Part shown: one piece after another, positions 17,290-26,273 of the stretch
How the letters are laid out: each line of letters begins with the position of its first letter
How positions within the stretch are numbered: the first letter of the stretch is position 1
Source of the DNA: SPCO01 sp964579825
GTDB lineage: Bacteria; Chloroflexota; Limnocylindria; Limnocylindrales; CSP1-4
Reading direction: 5' to 3'
Assembly: GCA_964579825.1 (NCBI GenBank)
Contig: CAZOHT010000022.1
Span: 1 to 63,565 of the forward strand
DNA length: 63,565 nucleotides
Notes under the pieces: generated by a model
What the model was told of the DNA's origin: nothing
Seen by the model: the letters and a program-made list of their open reading frames with translations, nothing else
The model's database searches: none
Translations under genes and position numbers: made by a program

Positions 17290-19017
17290 GTGCTGGCTCT
17301 CGATCCCGTTCCGTGGCGCCACCCCGTGGCGACGATGCTTGCCCTCTGCCTGGTCGCGGCGGCGTGCGCGCCGGCACCCAGCTCCCCACCGCCGTCCCCT
17401 GCCGGCACCGGGCCGGCATCCGCGACCGCCTCGGACGGTCCGCTCGCCTGCGACCCGACACCACCGTCCCACGCCGCCCCGATGGCGCCGGCCCCGTGGT
17501 GGCGCGACCGGGTCTTCTACGAGGTGTTCGTGCGCAGCTTCGCCGATTCGGACGGCGACGGCATCGGCGACCTGCGCGGCCTGACCGATCGGCTGGACTA
17601 CCTCAACGACGGCGACCCGGCCACCACGGATGACCTCGGCGTCACCGCCCTGTGGCTCATGCCCGTGGCGGAGTCGCCCAGCTACCACGGCTACGACGTG
17701 ACCGACTACATGGCCATCGAATCCGACTACGGCACGGCCGACGACTTCCGCGCGCTGATGACCGCCGCCCATGCGCGCGGGATCGACGTGGTCGTGGACT
17801 TCGTCCCGAACCACACGTCGAGCCAGCATCCGTGGTTCCAGGATGCCCGGACGCCGGGGTCGCCCCACGACGACTGGTACGTCTGGGCCGACACGGATCC
17901 AGGGATCGCCGGCCCGGGCGGCAGCCAGGTCTGGCACCCCGACGGCGATCGCTGGTACTACGGCTACTTCTGGGAGGGCATGCCGGACCTGGACGTGGAG
18001 AATCCGGACGTGACGGCCGCCCTGGACGATGTCGCCGCGTTCTGGCTGCGGGACCTCGGCGTCGACGGGTTCAGGCTCGACGCCGCCAAGCACCTCATCG
18101 AGGACGGGCCGACCCTCGAGAACACGCCCGCGACCAAGGCCTGGCTCCAGGGCTTCCACGACCGGGTCCACGCCGTCGATCCCGACGCGATGCTCGTCGG
18201 CGAGGTCTGGGACGCCACCGCCGTCTCCTCCGCGTACGTGCGAGACGGCGCGCTGGACATGACCTTCGGGTTCGATCTCGCGGCAGCGACGCTGAGCGCG
18301 ATCCGCCTGGGTGACGCTCGTTCCCTGGCGCAGATCCTCGCCGACGCGAATGCGGCCTACCCGGCCGACGGCCTCGCCACGTTCCTCTCCAATCACGACC
18401 AGGACCGGGTCATGGACGTCCTCGGCCGGGACGTGGACGCCGCCGCCCTGGCCGGCACGTTGCTGCTGACGAGTGCCGGCGTCCCGTTCATCTACTACGG
18501 CGAGGAGCTCGGGATGCGCGGGCGCAAGCCGGACGAGGAGATCCGGACGCCGCTCGCCTGGGATCTGACCGAACCCGGGCGAGGATTCACGACCGGCGAA
18601 CCCTGGGAGCCGTTCGCGCCCGGGGTCGACAGCGCCAACGTCGCGGGCCAGACGGGCGACCCGGCGTCGCTGCTCAGCCACTACCGATCGCTCATCGCCC
18701 TGCGAGCCGCCCACCCGGCCCTGCGCGACGGGTCCACGACCCTGATGACCGAGGCGACCCGCGGCATCCACGCCTACCTCCGGACGGACGCGGACGAGGT
18801 CATCGCCGTCATCGCCAACGTGTCGGACGAGCCGATCGACGGCGCCAGCCTGACCCTCGACGCCGGGCCGTTGTGTGGCGTGCCGACGGTCGACGTCCTG
18901 TTCGGCGACGCCGCCGTGACCGCCCCGACCGTCAACGCCGACGGCGGCTTCGATGCGTATGTCCCGATCGAGCACCTCGAGCCCAGGCAGGCGGTCGTGG
19001 TCCGGCTCAGCCCTTGA
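17290..19017 (+). CDS. GH13 alpha-glucosidase/amylase, lipoprotein
   Basis: 575 residues. A signal peptide with lipobox (LVAAAC, Cys26) is followed by a Ser/Pro-rich linker, so the enzyme is tethered outside the membrane. Barrel signatures: VVDFVPNHTS, DGFRLDAAKH with nucleophile Asp264, GEVWD with Glu305, SNHDQDR with Asp370. The pattern SFADSDGDGIGDLRGLTDRLDYL is typical of oligo-1,6-glucosidase/alpha-amylase members that contain a calcium site. It would trim starch or pullulan outside the cell for the nearby transporter. The GTG at 17290 is 7 nt after CATACT (17277-17282), a leaderless start. Its end overlaps the convergent permease gene by 11 nt. Confidence 0.92.
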   Translation: MLALDPVPWRHPVATMLALCLVAAACAPAPSSPPPSPAGTGPASATASDGPLACDPTPPSHAAPMAPAPWWRDRVFYEVFVRSFADSDGDGIGDLRGLTDRLDYLNDGDPATTDDLGVTALWLMPVAESPSYHGYDVTDYMAIESDYGTADDFRALMTAAHARGIDVVVDFVPNHTSSQHPWFQDARTPGSPHDDWYVWADTDPGIAGPGGSQVWHPDGDRWYYGYFWEGMPDLDVENPDVTAALDDVAAFWLRDLGVDGFRLDAAKHLIEDGPTLENTPATKAWLQGFHDRVHAVDPDAMLVGEVWDATAVSSAYVRDGALDMTFGFDLAAATLSAIRLGDARSLAQILADANAAYPADGLATFLSNHDQDRVMDVLGRDVDAAALAGTLLLTSAGVPFIYYGEELGMRGRKPDEEIRTPLAWDLTEPGRGFTTGEPWEPFAPGVDSANVAGQTGDPASLLSHYRSLIALRAAHPALRDGSTTLMTEATRGIHAYLRTDADEVIAVIANVSDEPIDGASLTLDAGPLCGVPTVDVLFGDAAVTAPTVNADGGFDAYVPIEHLEPRQAVVVRLSP

Positions 19018-20005
19018 CGCCGCCGACCGCCAGCCCCGAGGTGATGTACTTCTGGGCGAAGAAGTAGACGATCGCCGGCGGGATCGCGAACAGGATCGCG
19101 AAGGCCGAGAACTGCGACCAGGGCGTGCTCGCGAACTGGCCCTGCATCGCGTAGAGCGACATCGCCAGCGTCTGGTCCTGGGGGTTGATCAGGAACATCC
19201 ACGAGAAGTAGAACTCGGTCCAGCCGCCGATGAAGCCCAGGAACCCGGTGACGGCCAGGGCCGGCATCGCCAGGGGCAGGATGATCTTGACGAACGTCTG
19301 GTTCGTGTTCGCGCCGTCCACCCACGCGGCTTCCTCGAGCTCACGCGGGATCGTGTCGAGGTAGCCCTTCAGGTTCCAGATGGCGAACGGCAACAGCCCG
19401 GACAGGATCGCCAGGCCGACGCCCATCAGCGACGCCCGCAGGTTGAAGGCACCGATCAGCGGCAGGTCCACCTGGACCTTGTTGAGCAGCACGAACAGCG
19501 GCGTCAGCGTCGCGACCGCGGGCAGCATCAGGACCCCGAGGATCGCCAGCATGAGGAACTCGCGGCCGCGGAACTTGAACCGGGCGAACGAGTACGCCGC
19601 GAGGACGCCGATCAGGACCGAGATGACCGACGTGCCGATCGCGATCTTGAGGCTGTTGAGCGCGAGCTCCCAGAACGAGATGGGGTTGTTCGTCGGCTGG
19701 GCGATGACCTGGCGGTAGGCCTCCAGGGTCGCGTTCTGCGGGATGAGATTCAGCCCGTCCGGCCGCGACCGGTTGAGCGGGTCCAGCGACAGCGCGAAGA
19801 CCCACATGACCGGGAACATGACCGTGAACAGGACGAGGATGATCAGCACCTGCAGGCCGAGCTGCCGCGACAGGGACAGCTCGCCGCGGCGGCTCTTGAA
19901 CAGGGACGGCCGCCGGCGGCGGCGAGGGGTCTGGACGGCCGGTCGGAGGGTCCCGGCGCCCATCCCACCGATGGTCGTGTCTTCACCAGCACCGTAGGCA
20001 GTCAT
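19007..20005 (-). CDS. sugar ABC transporter permease, MalG type
   Basis: 332 residues. A basic N-terminal tail is followed by six hydrophobic segments. The EAA loop (LEEAAWVDGANTNQTFVKIILP) that docks onto the ATPase is clear near residue 225, and the C-terminus ends in the GLAVGGVKG motif typical of MalG-like subunits. It pairs with the MalF-like permease upstream (10 nt gap). Substrate is inferred as maltodextrin from the two GH13 enzymes beside it. GAGG lies 8 nt before the ATG at 20005. No ATP-binding subunit is encoded here, as is common where one shared MsmK-type ATPase serves several importers. Confidence 0.92.
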   Translation of the reverse strand: MTAYGAGEDTTIGGMGAGTLRPAVQTPRRRRRPSLFKSRRGELSLSRQLGLQVLIILVLFTVMFPVMWVFALSLDPLNRSRPDGLNLIPQNATLEAYRQVIAQPTNNPISFWELALNSLKIAIGTSVISVLIGVLAAYSFARFKFRGREFLMLAILGVLMLPAVATLTPLFVLLNKVQVDLPLIGAFNLRASLMGVGLAILSGLLPFAIWNLKGYLDTIPRELEEAAWVDGANTNQTFVKIILPLAMPALAVTGFLGFIGGWTEFYFSWMFLINPQDQTLAMSLYAMQGQFASTPWSQFSAFAILFAIPPAIVYFFAQKYITSGLAVGGVKG

Positions 20006-20015
20006 CGTGGCGTCC

Positions 20016-21035
20016 TCACTGGTCCTGGTAGCTGCCGGTCGCCTTGACCATCCGGTTGGTGATCAGGGTGATGGTCAGCAGGATGAAGAACATGATCACG
20101 GCGAACGACGCCCCCACGCCGTACAGCCGCTGGTCGTTGACCAGGCGGTACGCCTGGGTGACGAGCACTTCGGTCCGACCCTGCGGTCCGCCGGCGGACA
20201 TGAAGTAGGCCAGGTAGAACAGGTTGAACGTGATGACGAAGCCGTAGATCGCGTACGGGATCATGGCCGGCCGCAGGAACACCAGGGTCACGTTCTTGAA
20301 CTGCTGCCAGCGGCCGGCGCCGTCGATCTCGGCCGCCTCGTAGAGCTCACCGGGGATGCTCTGGAGCGCACCGGTGGCGACGACCGCGTTGAGCGGCCAA
20401 CCCAGCCAGGTGTTCGTCATCAGCATCGCGAAGAAGGCCAGCGGCAGGGGGATCAACGGGAAGGGATCCTGGATCTGGCGCAGCCAGTCGATGTCGAAGT
20501 CCGACCTCGGCATCCCGAAGATCCCGCCGATCAGGGCGAGCAGCTCGTTGATGGCCCCGTGGGTCGGGTCGTACATGTTCTTCCAGACCGTCGCCACGAT
20601 GATCGGCGGGATGACGACCGGGATGATGAACAGGGATCGGTAGAAGCGTTTGAACCACAGGCCCTTGGTGTGGAGGAGGAGGGCGATCCCGACACCGAGG
20701 ATGACGTGGATGATGACGTTGGAGAAGGCCCAGACCAGGTTGTACAGCAGCAACCGGACGAAGTTGTAGTTCGGGATCGACAACTCGCTGCTGATGATGT
20801 CGATGTAGTTCTGGACGCCCACCCAGGCGGGTGGCGCCGATCCCTCACGAAGGTTCTGGATCCCGTAGTCCGTGAACGACATCCAGACCTGGTAGATGAG
20901 CGGGTAGACCGTGATGACGCCCATCACGATGAACGCCGGGATCAGGTAGAGATACGGCGCCCGCTGGCGCCGTCTCGGGCGCCGGGGCTGAGCCGTCGCG
21001 CGCGTCGTCGTTGCCTCGGTCGCGGCCGCGGTCAT
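20016..21035 (-). CDS. sugar ABC transporter permease, MalF type
   Basis: 339 residues with an Arg-rich N-terminus and about six to seven transmembrane segments starting at LYLIPAFIVMGVITVYPLIY. The EAA loop LYEAAEIDGAGRWQQFKNVTLVFLRP lies near residues 233-258. A perfect ribosome-binding site GGAGG stands 7 nt before the ATG at 21035. The gene sits between the binding-protein gene (81-nt gap) and the MalG-like permease, the standard order for carbohydrate importers of the CUT1 class. Confidence 0.93.
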   Translation of the reverse strand: MTAAATEATTTRATAQPRRPRRRQRAPYLYLIPAFIVMGVITVYPLIYQVWMSFTDYGIQNLREGSAPPAWVGVQNYIDIISSELSIPNYNFVRLLLYNLVWAFSNVIIHVILGVGIALLLHTKGLWFKRFYRSLFIIPVVIPPIIVATVWKNMYDPTHGAINELLALIGGIFGMPRSDFDIDWLRQIQDPFPLIPLPLAFFAMLMTNTWLGWPLNAVVATGALQSIPGELYEAAEIDGAGRWQQFKNVTLVFLRPAMIPYAIYGFVITFNLFYLAYFMSAGGPQGRTEVLVTQAYRLVNDQRLYGVGASFAVIMFFILLTITLITNRMVKATGSYQDQ

Positions 21036-21116
21036 CGCCGTACCTCCTTCGCGTCGGGGTAGGGCGACCCCCGGCCGCCGGTGGCGGTCAGGGGTCGCAA
21101 GCGCTATCGGGTCAGT

Positions 21117-22379
21117 CTAGAAGCCGTTGGCGGCGTCCATGGCGGAGCACGCCGTGGCGACAGCCGTGGTCGGGTCGACCCCGGCGGTCATGACGTCGGC
21201 CCACGCCTTGTCGAAGTTGGCCCAGTAGTTGTTCAACTGCTCGACCTGCGGGCGAGGATCGCCCGTGTTGATGGCCTCGGAGAAGGCCTTCACCAGCGGA
21301 TCGATGATGGTGATGTTCTTGTTCGACGGGACGTGCCCGGCGACGTCGACGTAGATCGTCTGCGAGGCCTGGCTGACCAGCTCCTCGGCGACCGAGATCG
21401 CGAGGTCCTGGTTCTTGCTGGCGGTGTTGATGTACCAGCCATCGACACCGGTCATCGTGGCGGCGGCGCCGCCGGGACCGGCCGGGACCGGAGCGACACC
21501 GAGCGCGGGGCGCGCGGCCTTGTAGTCGCCGAGGGTCCAGTTGCCGTTCATCATGACGTCGATCTCCTTGTTCAGGAACGCGTCATTGACCTTGCCGTAG
21601 TCGGCGTCCACGAGGGCACCGGCATTCTTGAGGTCGAGTACGTACTGGAGGGCATCGGCCACGCCGGTATTGGCGGTCGCGGCGCACTTGCCGTCCGCGT
21701 CGAGGATCTCGCCGCCGAAGGCGCCGTACCAGCCCCACCCGAAGTAGGCGCCGGTGATGATGCCGACCTTGCCGCCGCCCTTGACGAACGTCATCAGGTC
21801 ATCGGTGGTGGCGGGGGCGGTCGGGACGACCGCGGTGTCGTAGTACATGGCCACGGCCTTCAGGCTCTCGGGGACCATGTAGACCCCCTCGGTGCCGTTG
21901 ACGGTGACCTTGCTGCCGTTGACCGAGATCTCATTGGAGTTGTCGAGGACGGTGTCGATCTTGCCGGTCAGGTCGGCCAGGAAGCCGCCCCGAGCCTGCG
22001 ATCCGACGCTGTCGTTCGGTCCGATGTACAGGTCGGGGCCACCACCGGCCGCCGACTCGGTCTCGAACTTCTTGAAGATGTCGCTGAACGGCACTTCGAG
22101 GACCGTCAGCTTCAGGTCCGGGTTCAGGGCTTCGATGCCCTCGATGATCCGGCTGAAGGCCTTGAACTCGGCATTGCCACCGGACGAGCCGTAGGCGTGC
22201 CAGATGGTGAGCTCGCCGCTGAGCGTTGCCGGCATGCTGGGTCCGGCGTCGCTGGGCGCCGCTGACGGAGCGGTGCTGGCCCCTGCGGAGGGCGGGTTGC
22301 TGGCCGTGCTCGTGGAACAGGCCGCGGCCACGATGGCCACGCCCGCCACGAGGGCGGCGAGTCGAAGGTGTCGATTCAC
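21117..22379 (-). CDS. extracellular solute-binding lipoprotein, maltodextrin-type
   Basis: 420 residues. A lipoprotein signal (LVAGVAIVAAAC) is followed by a Ser/Pro/Ala linker and a family 1 solute-binding protein fold that begins LSGELTIWHAYG, with FETESAAGGGPDLYIGP and MMNGNWTLGDYK as typical motifs. It would capture malto-oligosaccharides at the surface and deliver them to the two permeases. The start is GTG at 22379 with GAGGAG 11 nt upstream; longer in-frame starts lack a signal peptide. It is 188 nt downstream of the LacI-type regulator and on the same strand. Confidence 0.92.
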   Translation of the reverse strand: MNRHLRLAALVAGVAIVAAACSTSTASNPPSAGASTAPSAAPSDAGPSMPATLSGELTIWHAYGSSGGNAEFKAFSRIIEGIEALNPDLKLTVLEVPFSDIFKKFETESAAGGGPDLYIGPNDSVGSQARGGFLADLTGKIDTVLDNSNEISVNGSKVTVNGTEGVYMVPESLKAVAMYYDTAVVPTAPATTDDLMTFVKGGGKVGIITGAYFGWGWYGAFGGEILDADGKCAATANTGVADALQYVLDLKNAGALVDADYGKVNDAFLNKEIDVMMNGNWTLGDYKAARPALGVAPVPAGPGGAAATMTGVDGWYINTASKNQDLAISVAEELVSQASQTIYVDVAGHVPSNKNITIIDPLVKAFSEAINTGDPRPQVEQLNNYWANFDKAWADVMTAGVDPTTAVATACSAMDAANGF

Positions 22380-22567
22380 GGTTTCCGGTTCTCCTCTCTG
22401 GTCCGATCGGGTGATCCGACCGGCCTCTGTCTGCGGGTTGGTTCGTCGCCGGTCGGGGCCGGCTGCTGCGCCGGGGGGCCCGGCATGTGGTCGCCGCGTC
22501 GGGCGGCCGTGTCGCGGTACGGTTCGGTGGCGAGTCGCACCGGACTCGGGAGCTCGCCGCGTGGACC

Positions 22568-23644
22568 TCAGTGCTGTTCCCCGGCCACCTCCTCCCACTG
22601 AGGTGGCACAGGGCCGGTGGAGCCACGCACGATCAGTCGCGTCTCCAATCGACGGTGCTCGGGCCTGGCATGATCCCGTCGTTCGACGACGGTCAGGAGC
22701 AGGCGGACCGCCTCTTCGCCCTTGCGACGGATCGGCTGATGGACCGTCGTGAGCGGGGGATCCACGTGCGGAGCGAGATCGATGTCGTCGAAGCCGACGA
22801 CGCTGACGTCGTGCGGGACGCGCAGGCCCAGTTCGCGCAGGCCGCGCATGGCACCGATGGCCATCACGTCGCTCATGGCCAGGATGGCCGTCGGTCGGAG
22901 CCCGTCGTCCCAGGCGCGTCGCAGGGCGGCGAGCCCGCCATCGATGGTGGCCGGGCCGATGATCAGGCGCTCGTCCGAGATCGGCACCCCGATCGCGGCG
23001 AACGTGTCACGGTAGCCACGCAGGCGGCGACCCATGACGCCATCCGGGTCCAGGCCGATCGCCGGAGCGGGCGGCTCCACGCCGATGACCAGGACGTCGC
23101 GGTGGCCGAGGCCGATGAGGTACTCCGCCGCGGCGCGGGCGCCACCGGCGTCGTCGATCTCGATCGAGCCGTGCTCTGGCAGGGCGGTCGAATCCACCAG
23201 GACGATCGGCAGGCCGGCGCGACGGATCTGCTCGACCTCCGGGTGATCGTCGGACAGGCCGATGGCGACGACCCCGTCCACGGTCGCCCGGCTCATCGCC
23301 CGGGCCAGGCTGCCGTGCAGGGGCGAGATGAAGTGCAGGCCGTAGCCGAACTCCTCGGCGGCGACCGCGACACCCTCGCTGAACGCCCCGAAGAACGGAT
23401 TCGAGAAGATGACCGACAGGGCCTGGGGGGTGAGGACGCCGATGGTCAAGGTCTGGCCCTGGGTGAGCATCCGGGCGACCGGATGGGGCCGGTAGCCGAG
23501 ATCGTCGGCGACGGCGCGGATGCGGTTGGCGGTCTCGGGCGACAGCCGATCCGGGCTGTTGAACGCGAACGACACGGCTGTCTTGGAGACACCCGCCTCA
23601 CGCGCGACGTCCGCGATCCGTGGCCTGCTGGTCCGCTGGTCCAC
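22568..23644 (-). CDS. LacI-family repressor of the maltodextrin locus
   Basis: 358 residues from the GTG at 23644, which has GGGAGCAGGT immediately upstream; an ATG at 23674 would add ten residues. The N-terminal HTH (RIADVAREAGVSKTAVSFAFN) and the hinge (NRIRAVADDLGYRPHPVAR) are followed by a periplasmic-binding-protein-like sensor domain (GVLTPQ...FFGAFSEGV...DGVVAIG...FDDIDLAPHVDPPLTTV). It probably binds the twin AAACCGGTTT sites upstream of itself and releases them with maltose-type sugars. Position at the head of the transporter genes makes it their local regulator. Confidence 0.92.
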   Translation of the reverse strand: MDQRTSRPRIADVAREAGVSKTAVSFAFNSPDRLSPETANRIRAVADDLGYRPHPVARMLTQGQTLTIGVLTPQALSVIFSNPFFGAFSEGVAVAAEEFGYGLHFISPLHGSLARAMSRATVDGVVAIGLSDDHPEVEQIRRAGLPIVLVDSTALPEHGSIEIDDAGGARAAAEYLIGLGHRDVLVIGVEPPAPAIGLDPDGVMGRRLRGYRDTFAAIGVPISDERLIIGPATIDGGLAALRRAWDDGLRPTAILAMSDVMAIGAMRGLRELGLRVPHDVSVVGFDDIDLAPHVDPPLTTVHQPIRRKGEEAVRLLLTVVERRDHARPEHRRLETRLIVRGSTGPVPPQWEEVAGEQH

Positions 23645-23751
23645 ACCTGCTCCCACTGCGTCGGTGACGGCCATCCGGCGGGTCGGCCCACTCCCGGCCG
23701 ACCGCATCTGCGGCGCCGAGCGGAGGAGGAACGGCGCCGAAGGAAGGTTGC

Positions 23752-23774
23752 AAACCGGTTTAGCAAACCGGTTT
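23752..23774. promoter_or_regulatory. tandem LacI-type operators
   Basis: Two perfect palindromes AAACCGGTTT at 23752-23761 and 23765-23774, centres 13 bp apart, lie within a direct repeat of GCAAACCGGTTTA. The central CG and AAA/TTT arms are typical of LacI-family sites. They cover the predicted start of transcription of the lacI-like gene. Confidence 0.85.
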
Positions 23775-23779
23775 AGCTG

Positions 23780-23808
23780 AAGATACGAGCGTGGCAGGTC
23801 GGTGTCAA
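23780..23808 (-). promoter_or_regulatory. promoter of the LacI-type gene
   Basis: On the minus strand TTGACA (23808-23803), a 17-nt spacer and TATCTT (23785-23780). Transcription would begin near 23773, inside the operators, so repressor binding should block it. Confidence 0.75.
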
Positions 23809-23857
23809 TACCCTTGTGTCTCGGCGTCCTCGCGAGCATCCGGTACGATGCCCTGGC

Positions 23858-24229
23858 ATGTTCGCTCGCCTTGCGGCGATGCCCGCCGGCATCCGCCTGT
23901 TCCTGGTCTACGCGCTGATCCTGCTGGCCGTCATCGGCTTGAGCCTGCGCTTCGTCATCGACCAGGCGATCGCCGCCCCGGTCAGTCCGCTCGGTGTCGT
24001 CGTGATGGTCCTGCTGGCCTACACCATCTTCACCACGACGCTCGTCCTGCAGCGCAAGCAGGCGGCGCGCACCCTCGCCATCGGCCTGGCCAGCCTGACC
24101 GTCCCGCTGGTCCCGTTCCTGCTCCTCGGCGGGCTGATCGTCCAGGCGGTCTTCGTGGCGGCCCTCGCCGCCCTCCTGTTGCGCGGCCTCCTGCGTCCGG
24201 AGGTCCGCGCGTACCTGAGCGAGGCCTGA
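23858..24229 (+). CDS. small four-helix membrane protein
   Basis: 123 residues, with four hydrophobic segments covering most of the chain (IRLFLVYALILLAVIGLSL, VVVMVLLAYTIFTTTLVL, and two more) and a short C-terminal tail. I do not recognise a family. The ATG at 23858 is 8 nt after TACGAT (23844-23849), the leaderless arrangement. It is divergent from the LacI-type gene and could be influenced by the operators about 90 bp away, but it has its own promoter. Confidence 0.75.
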   Translation: MFARLAAMPAGIRLFLVYALILLAVIGLSLRFVIDQAIAAPVSPLGVVVMVLLAYTIFTTTLVLQRKQAARTLAIGLASLTVPLVPFLLLGGLIVQAVFVAALAALLLRGLLRPEVRAYLSEA

Positions 24230-24350
24230 CCCCGGCAGCCGCGACGAGCGCACGACACCGCGCGGGGCGGTACCCTCACCGCACGCGGCCCCCGTCGCCG
24301 CCGAGGACCACCGTCACCCCGGCGACCCGGCCGACCGCAGCGAGGAAGAC

Positions 24351-25235
24351 GTGAGCAAGGAATCGCGCCGGCAGCAACGTGCCGGCCGCACATCGAAGCC
24401 GACCCCGGCCGGTACCTCCCAGGATCCATCGACCGGCACGCCCCCGCCGACGACCAGTGGCCGACCCGCCTCGCACAGCCCCTCGGGCTCCCCCCGCGCC
24501 GGGCGGCGTGAACGCTCGCGCTACGCGGGCGGGCGGGAGCCGTCCTTCGTCGAGCGCTACCGGACCGCGATCGTCGGCGTCGTCGTCGTGGCGGCGGTCG
24601 CCCTGATCGGCGGGTTCGTGTTCGTGTCGGCCTCCGCGGCGGCCTATTCCTGCACCACCGTCTGGAGCCCGGCGCCCACCGCGAGCCCGGCGCCGGGCGC
24701 GTCCAACGCACCCGGCTATACGCAGCCCGACATGGGTCGCCGCCACGTGCCGTACGGCACGGCGGTGACCTACCAGTACTGCGCCCCGGCCTCCGGATCC
24801 CACTACAACCAGGCCGGCTCCGGCCCGATCCAGCCACGGGTCTACGGCCCGAACGACAGCGTGATCCCCCAGGGCTGGGTCCACAACCTGGAGCACGGGG
24901 CGCTCGTGCTCCTCTACACCGGGTCGAGCGATGGAGCCTCGCCCGAGGGCCAGCAGCAGCTCAAGGCGTTCTACGACTCGTTCCCGAACAGCCCCGTGTG
25001 CAACATCCAGCGAGGGACCACCCAGGGGCCGGTCATCGCCCGCTTCGACCAGATGGCGACCGACTACAGCGCCCTCGTGTGGGGCCGGGTCCTGCCGCTC
25101 GAGACGCTCGACACCAATGCGATCCTGGAGTTCTATGCCACCTGGGGCGAACGGACGAACCCGGAGCAGCAGTGCACCCCGGCGCCGAGCCCGTCGGCCT
25201 CTCCCAGCGCCAGTCCGTCCCCCAGCCCCAGCTGA
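24351..25235 (+). CDS. DUF3105 membrane-anchored protein
   Basis: 294 residues. A basic, Pro/Ser/Thr-rich cytoplasmic part (1-65) is followed by one transmembrane helix (about 72-95), then an extracellular DUF3105 domain with RRHVPYG, ASGSHY and the diagnostic WVHNLEHG (about 177-183), and a Ser/Pro tail. C101 and other cysteines (C144, and the C of PVCNI) could form disulfides. The function of DUF3105 is not established. The GTG at 24351 has a GAGGA ribosome-binding site. It lies 9 nt upstream of tdh and may be the first gene of that operon. Confidence 0.83.
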   Translation: MSKESRRQQRAGRTSKPTPAGTSQDPSTGTPPPTTSGRPASHSPSGSPRAGRRERSRYAGGREPSFVERYRTAIVGVVVVAAVALIGGFVFVSASAAAYSCTTVWSPAPTASPAPGASNAPGYTQPDMGRRHVPYGTAVTYQYCAPASGSHYNQAGSGPIQPRVYGPNDSVIPQGWVHNLEHGALVLLYTGSSDGASPEGQQQLKAFYDSFPNSPVCNIQRGTTQGPVIARFDQMATDYSALVWGRVLPLETLDTNAILEFYATWGERTNPEQQCTPAPSPSASPSASPSPSPS

Positions 25236-25244
25236 GCGACCGCG

Positions 25245-26273
25245 ATGCAGGCGCTGGTCAAGACGGAGCGTGGACCGGGCCTGACCTTGCGTGACGTCCC
25301 GATGCCCGTCATGGGCATCAACGACGTGCGCATCCGGGTCCATCGGACGGGCATCTGCGGGACGGACCTGCACATCGAATCGTGGGATGCCTGGGCGGCC
25401 GCGACCATCGTCCCGCCGCTGGTCGTGGGCCACGAATTCGTCGGCGTGATCGAGGCGGTCGGGTCGAACGTGACCGACTTCCACCCGGGCGACCTCGTGT
25501 CGGGCGAGGGCCACGTGGTGTGTGGCCGTTGCCGCCACTGCCTCGCGGGGCGACGCAACCTGTGCGCCAGCACGATCGGCCTTGGCGTCGGGCGGGATGG
25601 GGCGTTCGCCGAGTACGTCGTCCTGCCGATGACCAACATCTGGCACCACTGGCCGGGCGTGGACCCGGAGATCGCCGCGATCTTCGATCCGTTCGGCAAT
25701 GCCGTGCACACCGCGCTCGCCTTCCCGGTCCTCGGCGAGGATGTCCTCGTGAGCGGAGCCGGGCCGATCGGCCTCATGGCGACGGCCGTCGTCCGGCACG
25801 CCGGTGCCCGGATCGTGGTCGTCTCGGACCCGAACCCCTACCGCCGGGCCCTGGCGATGGACCTCGGCGCGACCGTGGCGGTCGACCCGCGCGAGCGCGA
25901 TCTCGGTGAGGTCGCGCGCGAGCTCGGGATGGTCGAAGGGTTCGATGTCGCGCTGGAGATGTCGGGCGTGCCCAGCGCCATCCGCGGCGCGGTGGAGGTG
26001 ATGGCCCACGGTGGCGGCATCGCCCTGCTCGGGATCCCGACCGAGGAGATCTCGATGGACCTCAACGCGGTCGTGTTCAAGATGCTGACCCTGCGCGGGA
26101 TCTACGGCCGGGAGATGTACGAGACCTGGTACAAGATGACGGTCATGCTCCAGTCCGGGCTCCGGATCGATCCGGTCATCACCCATCGTTTCGACCACCG
26201 CGACTTCGAGGCTGCGTTCGCCGCCGCCCGGTCCGGGGAGTCCGGAAAGGTCATCATGGACTGGACGCGATGA
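25245..26273 (+). CDS. tdh: L-threonine 3-dehydrogenase
   Basis: 342 residues, the length of bacterial Tdh. A zinc-dependent medium-chain dehydrogenase that oxidises threonine to 2-amino-3-ketobutyrate with NAD. Catalytic zinc ligands: Cys38 (GICGTD), His63-Glu64 (GHEF). Structural zinc: Cys93, 96, 99, 107. The NAD-binding GAGPIG motif follows. WHHWPG and the C-terminal GREMYETWYKM segment are specific to Tdh among its relatives. It overlaps kbl by 4 nt (ATGA), the classic threonine-to-glycine operon. Confidence 0.95.
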   Translation: MQALVKTERGPGLTLRDVPMPVMGINDVRIRVHRTGICGTDLHIESWDAWAAATIVPPLVVGHEFVGVIEAVGSNVTDFHPGDLVSGEGHVVCGRCRHCLAGRRNLCASTIGLGVGRDGAFAEYVVLPMTNIWHHWPGVDPEIAAIFDPFGNAVHTALAFPVLGEDVLVSGAGPIGLMATAVVRHAGARIVVVSDPNPYRRALAMDLGATVAVDPRERDLGEVARELGMVEGFDVALEMSGVPSAIRGAVEVMAHGGGIALLGIPTEEISMDLNAVVFKMLTLRGIYGREMYETWYKMTVMLQSGLRIDPVITHRFDHRDFEAAFAAARSGESGKVIMDWTR

